64,000 nucleotides of DNA from Mallotus nudiflorus. Taxonomy: Eukaryota; Streptophyta; Magnoliopsida; Malpighiales; Euphorbiaceae. The translations under genes were made by a program, and so were the position numbers. Position 1 is the first letter of the stretch, and the number at the start of each line of letters is the position of its first letter. Below, in pieces: positions 10,800 through 23,771 of the stretch. The stretch spans positions 496,001 through 560,000 of the forward strand of contig CANTUR010000933.1 of assembly GCA_947683625.1 (NCBI GenBank), written 5' to 3'. The notes below the pieces were generated by a model, which saw nothing but the letters and a program-made list of their open reading frames with translations, made no database searches and was not told where the DNA came from.

Positions 10800-12731
10800 T
10801 TAGGTCAGGTCAATTTAACAGACCAAAATTAATTACTTTTATTCCTAAGTGGAATAGTATTAAACTCCACATTGAATATGCTTTTCACATATGAAAAAAA
10901 TATTTATTTTGTATTCATCTAAGAATTAAATTTTTTTCTTTTCTTAAATTTTTTTTTTTAATTGTTTCGAAAAAAAATTTGAGTTATATGTAATAAAGTA
11001 TAAATGTACGTAATAGTAAACTTGTCTACAACCAAATTTAGTTGTTGAATATTGAATAGTCAAATACTAAAAATTTTCTTTTCTAACGGAAAACAAATTA
11101 TTTTCAAATGAATAATATGAATTTTGATTTTTTTTTTATGAGATAGCCTTAATTTTTTAAAAATGTTAATGTATATTTATATGAGCCTTAACAAGCTTCA
11201 ACAATAAATAATAAGTTATTTGTTGAATTTGGGAAGTTAGATAGTGTTGAAGGTTGAGTAAGACATCTTTAAGGTTGGATATTTTCTTCTCCTCTTAATT
11301 CCAAAAACATAGTTAAATAGCAAAAATTTCACAAAGTAAAATTTCCTTTTCTATTCAACAAAATATGAAGTCATTTCAGTTTTTGACTAACTTAAATCCT
11401 TTAAATGAAAAAAAAACATTGTTTTTAAATTGATTTTAATAATATTTATTTTTTTAGTTCGAACCAATAATATTTAAAATTTATTAAATTTCAATAGCGG
11501 TAAAAGTTTTTAATAATTAATTTAATATAATTTTTTACAACACGATTTGAATATGAAATGTGACTTAAATAAGATCACAACTCTCAACTAGTTGTTGTAG
11601 ATTAATATTTTCATTTAAAATATCAAATTTAATTCATCATATTAGAGAAGCCTATAGTGATTGTGATTTCGAAATAAGAGATATATCCTTAACCTTATTT
11701 TGTTTAATATTTTTATTTAAAATATTGAAAATATTAAATTTGATTCAACATATTAAAGAATCCTAAATAGGATACAAATCTTTAACCTTATTTGAAAAGG
11801 ATTGTTAAATGAAATCGTCTATTATAAAGAGATACAGAGAGGTCTCTTTTTTATTCATTGGTGATCTAAAAATAGCTCTTGGTTGTGGATACTTTCTCTG
11901 AATTATTATCGAGTGTCTCCAAGCAATTGTGAGTATTTTTAATTTAATTCTAATGTTTGCTGTATCAAGACTATCATTGCTTTAAGTGAGATTTAGTTAA
12001 AAATAAACTCAATTTCGTTTTTAGCTAATTTATAAGTATTTCAATTGATTTGCTAACCATGAGCTATTTATTTTTATTTAATTGAAAATATATTTTATAT
12101 TCTAATTAGGTTAACTTCTATATCATCTCTAATAAAAATTAATTTAATTAAAATACAATTCTAATATAATTGAAAATATATTTCCTATTTTAATCAGGTT
12201 AACTTATATTTTATCTCTAATTAAATTAAATTAAATTAATGAAAATGGAAGTTTTATTGATTGAAATTCAATAATAATAATATGTTTAATTATTTATTTA
12301 CTAATATTACGAGTCAAAAAATTTTTTTTTCATATATGAAATATATGGTTATTTACTATATATATAGTGGCTATTTACAAACTTTGGGGTGAGAAATTCG
12401 AATCCAAAACTTTGTGGTGGTGTCGTAAAGTCAAGCATTACTGGCTCCTCAAGAATTAATTGGGTTCAATTTTATGTCATTTTCAAATGAATTTAAAATA
12501 GAATTTTGCAAATGAATTTTAAATTTAATAAGAATGAATTTAATTTTAAGTAATTTTACAAAATTAAGAAGTTAGAATAGAAAATAAATTTTATAAAATT
12601 TTTATTTAAATCAAACACAATCACTTAAATTTATAAATAAATTTTATACAATTTTGTAAAATTCATTTTAACGAACATGCTTTTTCATCCAATCACCTGA
12701 ACATCGATTACATTACTGATTTTGCATTAGC
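10800..12731. other. Intergenic AT-rich DNA; AT-rich repeat remnant at about 12040-12370
   Basis: No gene is seen between the HEMA promoter and coiled-coil copy A. The right part (AATATATTTT..AATTAGGTTAACTT..TCTAATAAAA, then ATATGTTTAATTATTTATTTA and ATTACGAGT) repeats motifs found at 21.6-22.5 kb and, with the same end motif, at 63.9 kb. It is therefore a dispersed AT-rich repeat family member. Confidence 0.5.
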
Positions 12732-12755
12732 TTGTTAACTATATCAGGAGCACTT

Positions 12756-13502
12756 ATGATGAGTAGGAACCAGATGAGTAGCGCCGACACGATTGATGCG
12801 GAAGATAACAGCACAATTAACACCCAAGACTCAGAAGAAACAGAAGACATTAGTGAATTTAGGGCAGAAGATGTGATTAATTGCCAAAACTTGCAATATG
12901 TTACAACTCTTTGGGCAACAGTTCAGCAGCAGATCGCTCATACTTCAGCATCACAATTTCTTTCAGCAGCACCGCAAGTGTACAAACTTGTTGATGCGAT
13001 AGCGAATATTAAAGAAATCGATTCTTCTCCTATAAGGACTATAGTTGATGAATATCATGAAGGGGTCACAAGGTTCTGCAATCTTGTATCAACCATCAGT
13101 AGTCGCATGACAGAAAAAGAAAAAGCTGAAGAAGTTGACAAACTCACGATGGAACTTGAGAATATATATCGAGCACAGGCAGAAGCCGAGAGAAAATGCA
13201 GGGATGTGCGCCATGAGTTGGAGAAACTGGATGAAGAATTGAGAAATCTGTATGCTAAGAAAGTTGAACTTGCATCTTCGTTGCGGATTCACGAACGTTC
13301 TTTAAAGGAAAAAACAGCTGAGCGGTCAAGAATTGCAGAAAGGATTTCAGTTGTGAAGAAGAATCCAGTGATTAGTGACTATGCTGTCGTTAAATTACAG
13401 CAAATGCTTGGCTTGTTGGATGATGAGCGCATGAAAATTGTTCAGACCAAATGGCAGCCAATGCTAAAATCACAATCACAATCACAATCCCATTGTGTTT
13501 AA
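12756..13502 (+). CDS. Uncharacterised coiled-coil protein, family copy A
   Basis: I do not recognise this family. The protein is about 248 residues from the first in-frame ATG (12756; a second ATG follows directly). Acidic, Ser/Thr-rich N-terminus of about 45 residues; a conserved middle with QIAHTSASQFLSAAPQVYKL and SPIRTIVDEY; then a long charged helix (about 110-215) with EKCRDV-, ELEKLDEELRNLYAKK- and KTAERSRI-type heptads expected to form a coiled coil; then a short tail ending in Gln-Ser repeats. No signal peptide, transmembrane segment or catalytic motif is visible. Copy B aligns with it over the full length, and copies C, D and E are partial. Codons are intact, which suggests recent or current selection, but expression is unknown. 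Confidence 0.75.
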   Translation: MMSRNQMSSADTIDAEDNSTINTQDSEETEDISEFRAEDVINCQNLQYVTTLWATVQQQIAHTSASQFLSAAPQVYKLVDAIANIKEIDSSPIRTIVDEYHEGVTRFCNLVSTISSRMTEKEKAEEVDKLTMELENIYRAQAEAERKCRDVRHELEKLDEELRNLYAKKVELASSLRIHERSLKEKTAERSRIAERISVVKKNPVISDYAVVKLQQMLGLLDDERMKIVQTKWQPMLKSQSQSQSHCV

Positions 13503-13891
13503 TGATCTATTTTGTTCTTGCTTTGGAATTTTTTTCTGAACAATCGGTGTTCACAGTTCACTGATTTAGTTAATAGACACTTATTATAGTGTGTATAGAA
13601 ACATTTTGCTAAAATCTGTCTCTGTAGGATTCACTTAAATTATTGAAAAATATGATTGTAGTACAAAATTTATTATTGAAATTATTAATATTTTACAACA
13701 TTTTCCATATTCAGTAATTGAAATTAAAATTGTAGCAAATTTGATTTTTTGAGCAATATTATCGAATACTCTTTTCTTAATTACTGAAATTTTTTGTGAA
13801 TAACTAGAAATAGAGAAATTTATAAATTTGGACCCATTTTCTAACAGATTTACATTGAATTATCTTAAAATTTATGTTAATTACACGCGAA
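13503..13891. other. 3' flank shared with coiled-coil copy C
   Basis: The stretch GTGTATAGAAACATTTT..AAAATCTGTCTCT..TACAAAATTTATTATTGAA recurs at 25,310-25,626 downstream of copy C. It marks the duplicated unit as extending at least 250 bp past the stop and is probably the 3' untranslated region plus flank. Confidence 0.7.
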
Positions 13892-14016
13892 TCTTTTTGT
13901 CTTTTCAACCATACTATTCTTTTATTTTATTTTTCTTTACACCCATTTTGCTTATCCTTCTATTCTTCTCTATTTCTTTAGGTTTTTTAGTTGATTTTTT
14001 AATTTTTTCTTTCTCC

Positions 14017-14047
<31 letters not shown>

Positions 14048-14345
14048 CTTTTCATTTCTTATTTTTCTTTATTTATTTATTTATCTTTTTTTTTCACTCC
14101 TCTTCTTTTTTTAATTTTATTTTTTTCTCATTTCCTATTATTCTTATTTTTTAAATTTTTTCTTTTTAATTTTTTTTCTTATTTTTTCTTATTCTTTGTT
14201 ATCCTTATTTTTTCTTTTTTATTTAACCTTATATTTATTTTTAATTTTCTCTCTTTTTTATTTAATTTTATTTTTCCTTTTTTTTTTGTTATCCTTAATT
14301 TTTTCAATTTTTTATTTTTTCCTTTTTATTCTTAGTTTTTTATTT
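13892..14345. repeat. Extreme T-rich strand-asymmetric tract
   Basis: About 450 bp with almost no A runs, mostly T with scattered C/A (TTTCTTTTC, TTATTTTT units). Open frames read through it only because TTT, CTT and TTC codons are not stops; the predicted Phe/Leu-only peptides are artefacts. Confidence 0.85.
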
Positions 14346-14366
14346 TTAGTTTTGATTTTGAGTATA

Positions 14367-14600
<234 letters not shown>

Positions 14601-14869
14601 CTGATATTATTTTATTCATTTTATACATGAAAAATAAACTAAAGTATACAAATAATAAAATAGAAAAAAATGAAAAAAATTTCAAGTTTCATGTATTTGA
14701 AAAAAGATGGGCACTTGAATTTAAAATAATTAATATGTATATATCAATTATTTTTATTTATTTTTTATTTTAATTAATTGAATGCAATTATATTTGAAAC
14801 TTATTATTTAAGGTCAACTATTTTTTTGATAATTTTTCTAACAACTAATACTTACTCAAATTATCATAT

Positions 14870-15200
14870 TCAGATATTATTTTGAGTTTCAAATACTGTT
14901 TTAAGTTTCAGATATTGTTTTAAGTTTCATATACTATTTTGAATTTTAGATATAAGTAATATTCAGAAAATATATTTTTGGTTGACGAAAAATATTTGAA
15001 TAATTTTAAGACACTATAATGTTTTAGTATCTTATATGATTTTAAAGTTTCATATACATATAATATTCAAATAGTGTTCTTTATTTATGAGTTGGGATCG
15101 TATTTTTAATTTTAGATACTATTTTGAGTTTTAAATACCGTTTTAAGTTTCAGATATTTATAATATTTAGATAATATATTGTTTTAATTGTATCATATAC
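14870..15200. repeat. Degenerate tandem repeat of about 25 bp units
   Basis: The phrases TTTTGAGTTTCAAATACT, TTTTAAGTTTCAGATATTG, TTTTAAGTTTCATATACT and TTTTGAATTTTAGATA follow one another and recur near 15,110-15,180. This is a decayed tandem array; no coding is seen. Confidence 0.6.
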
Positions 15201-18200
15201 GAATAATATTTAGAAAATGTACTTTTAGTTGGAGGAAGATATTAAAAAGAATTAGAAATAACATGTAAGTTATATTTTATTTTGATGCGGATTCATTACC
15301 ATGTTTAGAATAAATATATGCGATTATATTAACATTCAAGAAAAAAGATGGATGACTGTCTACTTAAGAAATCAACTAATCAAAGAACATACAACCAAAT
15401 AAGACATAGAAATTAATATATATATATGCATAAGCAAAGTACATAAGTTGAACAATCTAGAAAATTTATTTTAATTTTTCCTTTTTTTTTTTTATTATCT
15501 GTGGTCCTTCTTTTTTTCATGTTTCATTTTTTATTAGTAATTTGTAATACACATTTTACTTTTAATGAAGATTTACAATTGAACCCCCCAACAAACAAAA
15601 ACCAACTTCTCTCCTTGGATAACCAAAATAGTTGGAAATCATTGAAGGATTATAATAACATGCACAAAAAGATGAATTGAGTGGAGTGGCAGCAAAATGT
15701 GTTTAAAAGAAGCATAATATTATGTAAATTATTCATCAACTAAAGTAGACTAAGCACTGATTTAACTGCCTCTTAAATATCATTGACGAAAAGCTTTTAT
15801 TGGGTGTGTCTACTTATATATAAATGAGCCTTTCAAAAAAGATTTTTGTAAAAAGAGAAAGGGAAAAGAGGAAGAAAGGTGTTAAAAGCATGGTGGCAAT
15901 GCGTGTGAGCCACAAATCACAAATGTGGCCAAAAGAAAATCAAAACCAGAGCATCTGACGCTGAGGTGGAAAAGGGGCTCAAGCACAAAAGGGTTGAACT
16001 TGATGCTGAGTTTATGCTCAAAGGAATCTCCTCTCCCACCAAATATTTTTTATTTCGATAAAATAATTAATTAAATAATGTTCACAAATTACAAATTACA
16101 AATTAATGGAATAGTTTATAATAGCATAAACTTAAAAATTTTTATAAATAATTTTATTTAGTTATTTTTTATTAATAAAAATATATAAAATATTAGTGTG
16201 ACTATTGAATATCATTTATCACAATTAGTTACATATAATCATTAATTTGCAGTTGACCTGATTTCGAAGTTAAGTGAGGGTAATCAACATGTCATCATAA
16301 GAAAATTGATTGAACTTTAAATCTTGAATTTTTGACTCAAGATAATGCAATTTTCATAGAACGGTGATGCAATTTGTATAGAATTGAATGCATAAGAAGA
16401 TCTCTAATTTTTATGGGTGTAATTAGATTGTTCAATATTAAAAAAAAGAAAAAAAAAAAGAGAACAGCACATTTTGAATTATTAGATTTATCCTGAAACA
16501 TATATAATAGTGTTTGAGATTAGTATTTGAATAATTTAATGTAAAAAAGATTTAAGTAGTATTAATGATATATATATAACAATGTTTTAATAGGAATAAA
16601 ATATGATTTTTAACGTGGTTAAAAAAAATTTTAAAATTTTATTTAACAAAAAATATTATGAATTCTAAAAAAATTTAAAAAATACTGAAATATGAAAAAT
16701 TATATATATATATATATATGACCAAACAATGTGTAATGAAGCCAACCTTAATAACCATTGGAGCGACACACGGCATCCAACCAAATGGACAATGTTTAAG
16801 ATGCGAGAGAGTGGACTGGAGCTTTGCATTTCTTTTTTTTTTTTTTTGGTTGAGCTTTGCATTTCTTTGAAATCATGAAATCAAAGCCTTAAACCTGAAG
16901 CAAATAAGAAAAACTTTGTAGAAGCTTTTTTCTTTGACCATTATCAGTAATGCTTGAAAAAGTAAAATTTAGTTGCCTTCCACCTCCTAGTGTTGCTTTC
17001 CTAATCCTGCCTCTTATCTTTCAAAGAAGTGAGGTTACCGAGAAATGCGAGGACAGAACTTTTGGTGCTCTTTGGAAACATAGGTTAAAGACGCACAAAC
17101 TGTAGACATGACAAGCAAAATTGATGTTTCTCACCTTTTTTTTATGTGCAAATTTCTCATGGTGCATTGCAAATGTAAATTGTAGATGTTGGTTTCTTTA
17201 CTTAACACTATGGATATATCTATTGAGATGTTCGTTTCTTTACTTAATAATATAAATATATTTTAGTTTACTTGAAAATAATGTGTCAATTAACATATGT
17301 ATATATATAGTGTGGAAAGATCAAGAATTTGAAGAAAATGAGAATTAGCATTGTTATATTATGTTATTAGACAATTTGACATTTTATATGAAGTTTAAAA
17401 TATTGTAATGATATTTAAAATTTGTATGGATGTTTAAACTTAAAATTATTATTTAGGATTTCTATGTTTAATTTTTTTTATTTTTGTAATTAGATGGTTA
17501 AATGTGTTTTTATCATGTTTGTAACATGCCTAATCACATTTAGATCTTTATAGGTTAAACAGGTTTTATGAGTCATATCGTGTAACATGCTACTTAAACA
17601 TATTATATTTGGATTTATAGGTTTGAAACGATTAATTAAATGGGTCCGGGTTGGTCATAACTGTGTTATTATCGTATTTCGATATGACTCGTTAACATGA
17701 ATTGTCAATCCTAAGTTAAAGTTAAACCAATAAAAATTTAAGTGTAATAGGTTTAAGTTGAATTTTAAAAATTCAAGTTGTAATCAATTGAAGTGTAAGA
17801 GATTGGTGGTGGGATTACAAAATCCTAACTTAATAATAAGTTAGGTGAAAACGTAATTTGTGTCCATTTTCTATATTTCTTACAATCTTCTTAATCTTTC
17901 ATTTTTGTTAAATTCAATTTTTCCGTATTCACCCTATTTAGGGTCTTTTCAATAACACTCTTAGTAATAAAATAGGACTACCATTTTGTAAAAAATTGAA
18001 CTAAAAAAATAATTTTATGAATTAAAAATTAATAATATGTTCATTTTTTATAATTTAAAATAAAATATTTCATTTTAAAAAAATAGTAAAAAATACAAAT
18101 AATTACTTTATAATTTCATTTATTTTTGACAAGAGGTAATCAATCTGAAATTTCATTTTTTAACCATACCATATCATGATGTTAGTATACTCTGCTTCCT

Positions 18201-19288
18201 AACGGACTAAATCAGAAGATATCTCTTTATTACAAAAAATAATACATATTTTTAGTTGAAAATGAATCAAAACACATAGTACTTATTTGTAAAAAAAATA
18301 TTTTTCACAAAAAAATATTTTTATTTATATTAAATATATTACACCTTAAATAAAATTTATCACGTATCAACCAAATGATTTATATATTGTCAAAAAAAAA
18401 AAACTATTGAATACAATACGTCCAATGCTGGCAAAAATTTCCCTTTTTTGTGAATCCGAATTTGAAACCTTAGCTCCTAACCCTTTTCTTGTTTTTTGTA
18501 TCTCACATTCCTTTTCTTTTCCAGCTACGTCCCTCTAGCCCACCACCAGAGTCTGATCTCCATCTCCACATCCCAACACCGTCACCACAACCACCATCCA
18601 CTGCTATAACCCAACATAACCCAGCGTTTACTACGGACTTGTCGGTTGATTTTATCAATTGCATGGAGTTGTTTGTCAAGTGGGAAAGGTAGAAAAATAT
18701 TGAAGTCTATTATTTTGGTAGGCTTGGCGACGGTAACAACATGACCTCGTATTCTTCGGGAATTAAGGAGTTTGTCTCTCAATTGCTGCCTCCCTTTGTT
18801 TAACCATTTATTAGTTGCCCTCTCTGTAATAATGGTTGCCTCCCATTTAATCTTGCATGGTCTCTTATGATTGTTCACTGATTTCTTAGATTTTTGTTTC
18901 TAATTTCAGAAATTGTAAACTTGGATGATTGCAAAAATCCCAACCTTGCATTTTCTTTTTTCCAAGAATTTGTTTATTTATGGACTGATTTTATAGCCTA
19001 TTGATTAGGTTGTTATTGCTAATTTATAGACTGATTTTGTAGCATAACAGCTCTAACTCACCAGTGTATGAATATAAATTGAAGTGTCAAACTGATCAAA
19101 TGGGCGACATATTATGCTATGCTAATTTGCAAGTATAGGTCTTTATAATTAATTTGATACTTATGGAATATTTATTATTATTGCTCAAATCACATGAACT
19201 TGATGCTTACTTGATGTTCTCTATTTTTCATTTTATTGATTCTATTGCATTAGCTTGTGGACAATAACCTAAAAACTTTCTTTTCAGA
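15201..19288. other. Intergenic DNA between coiled-coil copies A and B
   Basis: No gene is supported. Points seen: a TATA-like CTTATATATAAATGAG at about 15,812-15,827 followed by a less AT-rich stretch (15,850-16,040); a TA run at 16,698-16,719; a dispersed-repeat remnant at about 17,500-17,720 (phrases such as GGTCATAACTGTGTTATTATCG and GACTCGTTAACATGAATTG); a C-rich open stretch at 18,530-18,700 with no family match. The last 140 bp (19,147-19,288) is a 5' leader shared with coiled-coil copies D and E (TTGCATTAGCTTGT motif). Confidence 0.5.
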
Positions 19289-20026
19289 ATGAACCAGATG
19301 AGTACCACCAACATAAGTGATGCTGAAGATGACAACACCCACAAATCAGAAACAGATTCTTCTGATGCTACATGGTCACAATTTTGTGAATATTGGGCAG
19401 AAGATGTGATTGATCACCATAATTCGCAACATGCTACAGCTCTTTGGGAAACAATTCAGAAGCAAATCGCTCGTACTTCAGCATCACAATTTCCTTCAAT
19501 AGCACCACAAATATATAAACTTCTTGATGCTATAGCGAATATTAAAGGAATCAATTCTTCTCCAATAAGGACTATAGTTGATGAATATCGCAGTAAGGCA
19601 GCAAAATTCTGCAAGATTGAATCTACTCTGAGTAGCAGGATGACACCAAAGGAAAAAGGTGAGGAACTTCACAAACTCACAGAACAACTTGGGAATTTCT
19701 CTCTTGTCAGGATTAAAGCCGCCGAGGAAAAATGCAGCTCTGTGCGCTATGAACTAGAGAAAATAAATCAAGAATTGAGAAATCTTCATGCTAAGAGAGC
19801 TAAACTAGAATCTTCCTTGAGCAATCACGAGAAGTTTTTAGCAGAAAGAGTTGCTGAGCGGTCAAGAATTGAAGAAAAGGTGACAGTTGTGAAGAAGACC
19901 CCAGTGATTAGTGACTCTGATGCATTGAAATTACAGCGAATGCGTAGCCTGTTGGATGATGCGCGCAACAAAATTGCAGAGAACACATGGCATCCAACCA
20001 AGCTGGTGCCACCAACACATCTGTAG
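19289..20026 (+). CDS. Uncharacterised coiled-coil protein, family copy B
   Basis: 245 residues, aligned end to end with copy A: MNQMSTTN start, acidic N-terminus, QIARTSASQFPSIAPQIYKL, SPIRTIVDEYRS, the RYELEKINQELRNLHAKR coiled-coil stretch and RSLLDDARNKIAENTWHPTK tail. The ATG follows a perfect acceptor-like TTTTCAG by one base, so the coding exon probably follows a leader intron; copy E has the same arrangement. No stop or frameshift is present. A leader motif (ATTGCATTAGCTTGTG, about 19,244) is shared with copies A, D and E. Function is unknown; the shape suggests a structural or scaffold protein. Confidence 0.75.
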   Translation: MNQMSTTNISDAEDDNTHKSETDSSDATWSQFCEYWAEDVIDHHNSQHATALWETIQKQIARTSASQFPSIAPQIYKLLDAIANIKGINSSPIRTIVDEYRSKAAKFCKIESTLSSRMTPKEKGEELHKLTEQLGNFSLVRIKAAEEKCSSVRYELEKINQELRNLHAKRAKLESSLSNHEKFLAERVAERSRIEEKVTVVKKTPVISDSDALKLQRMRSLLDDARNKIAENTWHPTKLVPPTHL

Positions 20027-21570
20027 GCATTGCTTCATTTCTCCAGTTTAGTTTAATGGTGTTTTTTTATGTTCATATTTTGTTTGTAGTTATTGCTTCA
20101 AAATCTGAATGATTTGGTAATGAATATTTATCAGTTAGTCCTACTCTCTACTCAGTAACTTCTTTGTAGCTGCATCAGAAATGGCAGAGTCTATAGAAAC
20201 ATTTTGGTAAAATCTGCCTTTCAATATCAGATTCAGTTAAATTACTGAGTGAAATTTTTAAATAATCTTAATATTTTTGGATAATAATTTATTTATTGAG
20301 GAATATATATGATTATAATATAAAATCCATAATTGAAATTATTACCATTTTCCTTATAATTAGTAATTGTAGCAATGACCAGAGACTATGGGCAATAGTT
20401 TCAAATATTACTATTTTTTTCTTGTTTACAATTTGATTAAAATTAAAATTTATTTATAGTTTCGTCAAAACTTAGACATGAAATTCAACTCTTGATACAA
20501 ATTCAAAACATTTCATAAAACTTTAATCAACCAAATTTTTAAGTTTTTAAATGGAAAAAGTTTCATTTATTGAAATTAAAAATATATTTTCATAAAAAAA
20601 AAATCATACAATAAAAAATAATCTCATTAAAACCGTAAATTTTATTTTTATTATTGGATCCATAAAACTAATTTTATTATGTCCTATTGACATAATCAAG
20701 TCAAGCTAACTCATGCATTATTAATTAAAAAAATTAAAAATCTACTTGATTGTTATGAAGTTATGTTCAAACACGAGCTACTCCTGTAGTTTATCGAGTT
20801 AGATTCGAACTCTTTAATATTTAACTTAGTAGGTTCATAAATTTAATTAAATCTAATCGAGTTTATGTATATTTACTATTTTAAATAAGTCGCCTAAAAT
20901 TTAAGATTAAATAAGATATTAGATTAACTACTTCGCATGTATTTTTACCAAAATGGCTACGTATTAAACCATTAAATAAATAATATATTTATTATTAAAT
21001 GATTTTTTTGAATTATTATTATTTAAAATAATAAAAAATACCATTAAATGAATATATATATTTATTATTATTAAATGATTTTTTTTCCAATTATTATTAT
21101 TTAAAATAACAAAAAATTATTTATAAAATAATTATTTTATGTATATTCTTTTAATTTTTTTAAATAAGTTAAAGGTCAAGGGAAGAATTAGAAATCAAAT
21201 CCATGACATCATGTACATCATTTAAGTTATTAAACTACAAAAAGAGTAATTATGTATATTCCTTTTGATAATTCAAAATGAAATAATTTTATATTAATTG
21301 ACATATGTGATGCATTTACTCATAGAGGTCCAAATATTTTTTCGTAAATAACATAATTTTTTTTAAATTGTAAAGTTAAATACAGTTGCAAAATTCTAAC
21401 TAGGTCATATTTTTTATTTTTTTTTCATTTGTAACTAAAATAAGTCTAATTTTGAGATACCTTTGTTTTATTTATAAACGAGTAGGTTGAAATTGGATCA
21501 AAATTCTAAGTTTGGATATTATTTGCTTATATCTTATTAAATATAAAATTCTAAAGAAAAAACAATGCAA

Positions 21571-21604
<34 letters not shown>

Positions 21605-22591
21605 ACAATTTAAATATTACAAACCCATTAAACTTCTAACTTATTACAATTTTAGTGAATTTTGTATTTGAGATATGACACTTTATTTCTTTAATATTTT
21701 TAATATTAATATTTTTATTTACTCAAAAATTAATTTAATATAATTTTTTAAGTTCAAGTAATAATTAAATAATAAATATTAATTAATTTAATTTTAATTT
21801 TAATTTTTTTAAAATTTTATAAAAATATCTAAAAATAATAATTATATTACTTTTCTTATATAAAATATACTTTCAAACAAATTATATACTCTATTTTTCA
21901 TTTATTAATTTTTAATTTATAAAAAAATATCTACTTTTAAAACAAATTATATACTTTTCCTATTTTCATAAAATTTATTAATTTTAATTTTATTTATTTA
22001 CTTATTAAATTTAATATAATAAAAATTATAAAATTATGTTATCTAATTTGATTTATATTAGATAAAATATAATTAGATCTAATTAAAATAGAAAAATATA
22101 TTTTTAATAAAATTATCACTAAAATTTTAATTAATTTAATCTTGTTAGAGATAAATATAAATTAATACAATTAAAATAAGAAATATACTTTCAATTAAAT
22201 TTAAATTATATATTAATTAATTTTATTTTTATTAGAGATAAAATAGAAATTAATCTAATTAAAATAGAAATTATATTTTCAATTAAATTATAATTAATTT
22301 TATTTTATTAGAAATAAAATAAAAATTAACTTAATTAAAATAAAAAATATACTTTCAATTAAATTAAAATAATATTTTAATTAATTTAAATTTTATTAAA
22401 AATAAAACAAAAATTAACTTAATTAAAATAATAAATAAACTTTTAATTAAATTAAAATTATATTTTAATTAATTTAATTATTTTTTTCATAATTTTGTTT
22501 GTTATCTTTCACGCACGTGTATATATATAGGGACATCTAGCTCAATTGATTGAACCGGTCTAAGCAATGTCCAAAACTTCATCTTCCCTTT
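20027..22591. other. Spacer between coiled-coil copy B and MSRB2 copy 1
   Basis: AT-rich. The first 350 bp resemble the copy A 3' flank (GTCTATAGAAACATTTTGGTAAAATCTG). Around 20,760-20,870 there is a decayed dispersed repeat (ACACGAGCTACTC, TCGAGTTAGATTCGAACTC). Parts at 20,970-21,480 resemble 43,390-43,900 upstream of the live MSRB2, showing that spacer was duplicated with the genes. An ATT microsatellite lies at 21,572-21,600 and CACGTG at 22,514-22,519. Confidence 0.55.
21560..22480. repeat. AT-rich dispersed repeat, inverted partner of 62,960-63,660
   Basis: The reverse complement of 62,960-63,660 follows this sequence almost word for word: ATTAAACTT, TTTACTCAAAAATTAATTTAAT, TTATGTTATCTAATTTGATT and TTATATTAGATAAAATATAA occur in the same order. 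The right half also contains an internal array of AATTAAAATAGAAA/TTTCAATTAAATT blocks of about 65 bp. Confidence 0.8.
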
Positions 22592-23771
22592 ATAACAGGC
22601 TTCAACAACAGCATCATCAAAACCTCACATTTTTTGCCAACAAAAGCCATTCTCTTCATAACTATCACTACCAAACCCACTTTCTCCAGGCTTCTTTCTC
22701 CACTTCCAAACTCTTTTAACAAAACCCATTTCAGATTTTCATCGAACAGGCTCATAACTAGCTACATTTCTGTTACTGGGTTTGGTGGGTCTTTCCACAG
22801 GAGCAAGTGTAACCGTGCGTTTCGTGGTGGGGTCATAGCTATGGCTGCTCCTGGTTCCGTACAGAAGTCTGAGGAAGAGTGGCGTGCGGTTTTGTCTCCT
22901 GAGCAGTTTCGGATTTTGAGGCTGAAAGGCACCGAGTGAGTAAAGATTTTATTTTTAAATGTTTTTGAGTTTCACTTTGTTGTTTGTTTTTACTTCAAAG
23001 GTTTATAATCTATTGCTATGTTCTTGTTTGATATAAGCTAGTTGAGTCCTATTCAGTTGAATTTTGTATTGTTTGGAATTGAAATTTGGTTACTTTATGG
23101 ATATTTTGATGGGTATGTTTCTGGGGATTTCTGGGATTAGGACATCAGGAATTCAGTGGTTGAGGTGAAAATGAATCATTAGAGAAACATTATGAGTGTG
23201 ACTTAAAGTTGCAATTATCAACTTTGCATAATAATCTTTGGGATTTTTTCATGGGATGCAACATATATAAAAAAAGCTTGGATTTTTCTTGTGGAATAGC
23301 TCATTTTGGCACAAAGGAAAATGTTCATCCTTACATGTTATGTTGTTATGTGTCTTAACAGAAAAATAAAATTTTGTGGTTAGCGCTTCTGCATATCGTA
23401 AAGGAACTAATTTAAATCTGATAGCTTTGGTATGTCTATGTTGAAGAGGGGTGGCACAGATATATTGGCCAAACAGGAACAATTGTTCTTTATAGCTAAG
23501 GTTTAACACATACATAAAGATGAAATATGTGCATCAGTTGTGATTCATGTTAACCTGACTATTTAAGGGAAGAAATTAACCTCCTTGTATGGAGTATGGA
23601 CATCATAATTAGCATCATTTATGTGATTCATTCCTTTTAGGTGCTGTATTTATATGATTGAAGAGATGAAAAACCTTTATTTGATGTGAAGAGATGGAGA
23701 GAGCAGGATCAGCTGTACTCTGCATGTTTGGCATCTTAAGAACAACATTGCCGTTTGACTGCTAAAGCTGT
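22592..23771 (+). pseudogene. MSRB2 copy 1: first exon plus truncated intron 1, no catalytic exons
   Basis: Exon 22,592-22,935 has exactly the length of live MSRB2 exon 1 (344 bases) and differs at only a few positions, for example F-I-T for F-T-T and LRLKGTE for LRQKGTE. The codon that is ATG in the live gene is ATA here (22,592-22,594), so the plastid-targeting start is lost. The donor GTGAGT at 22,936 is intact. Intron-1 sequence is then retained to about 23,771, where it abuts coiled-coil copy C. Exons 2 and 3, holding both zinc CxxC pairs and the catalytic Cys, are absent. It cannot make a reductase. Confidence 0.88.

Noticed and set aside
12732..12755. Upstream start for coiled-coil copy A
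   Set aside because: The codon at 12,732 is TTG; the first ATG is 12,756 and aligns with the start region of copy B.
16980..17060. Possible miR482-like mature sequence (CTTTCCTAATCCTGCC)
   Set aside because: I found no complementary arm to form a precursor hairpin, only a near-direct repeat (GTTGCCTTCC, GTTGCTTTCC).
18489..18878. Overlapping frames on both strands in a C-rich stretch
   Set aside because: No recognisable motif, no splice structure and no homology to the adjacent coiled-coil gene; treated as non-coding.
22550..22939. A complete MSRB start at 22,550
   Set aside because: The frame there opens with TTG, not ATG; the position homologous to the live start is ATA.
23249..23515. 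Minus-strand frames in MSRB2 introns (also 45,063-45,287 and 42,065-42,478)
   Set aside because: They are antisense to duplicated intron 1 sequence and similar only because the intron was duplicated.
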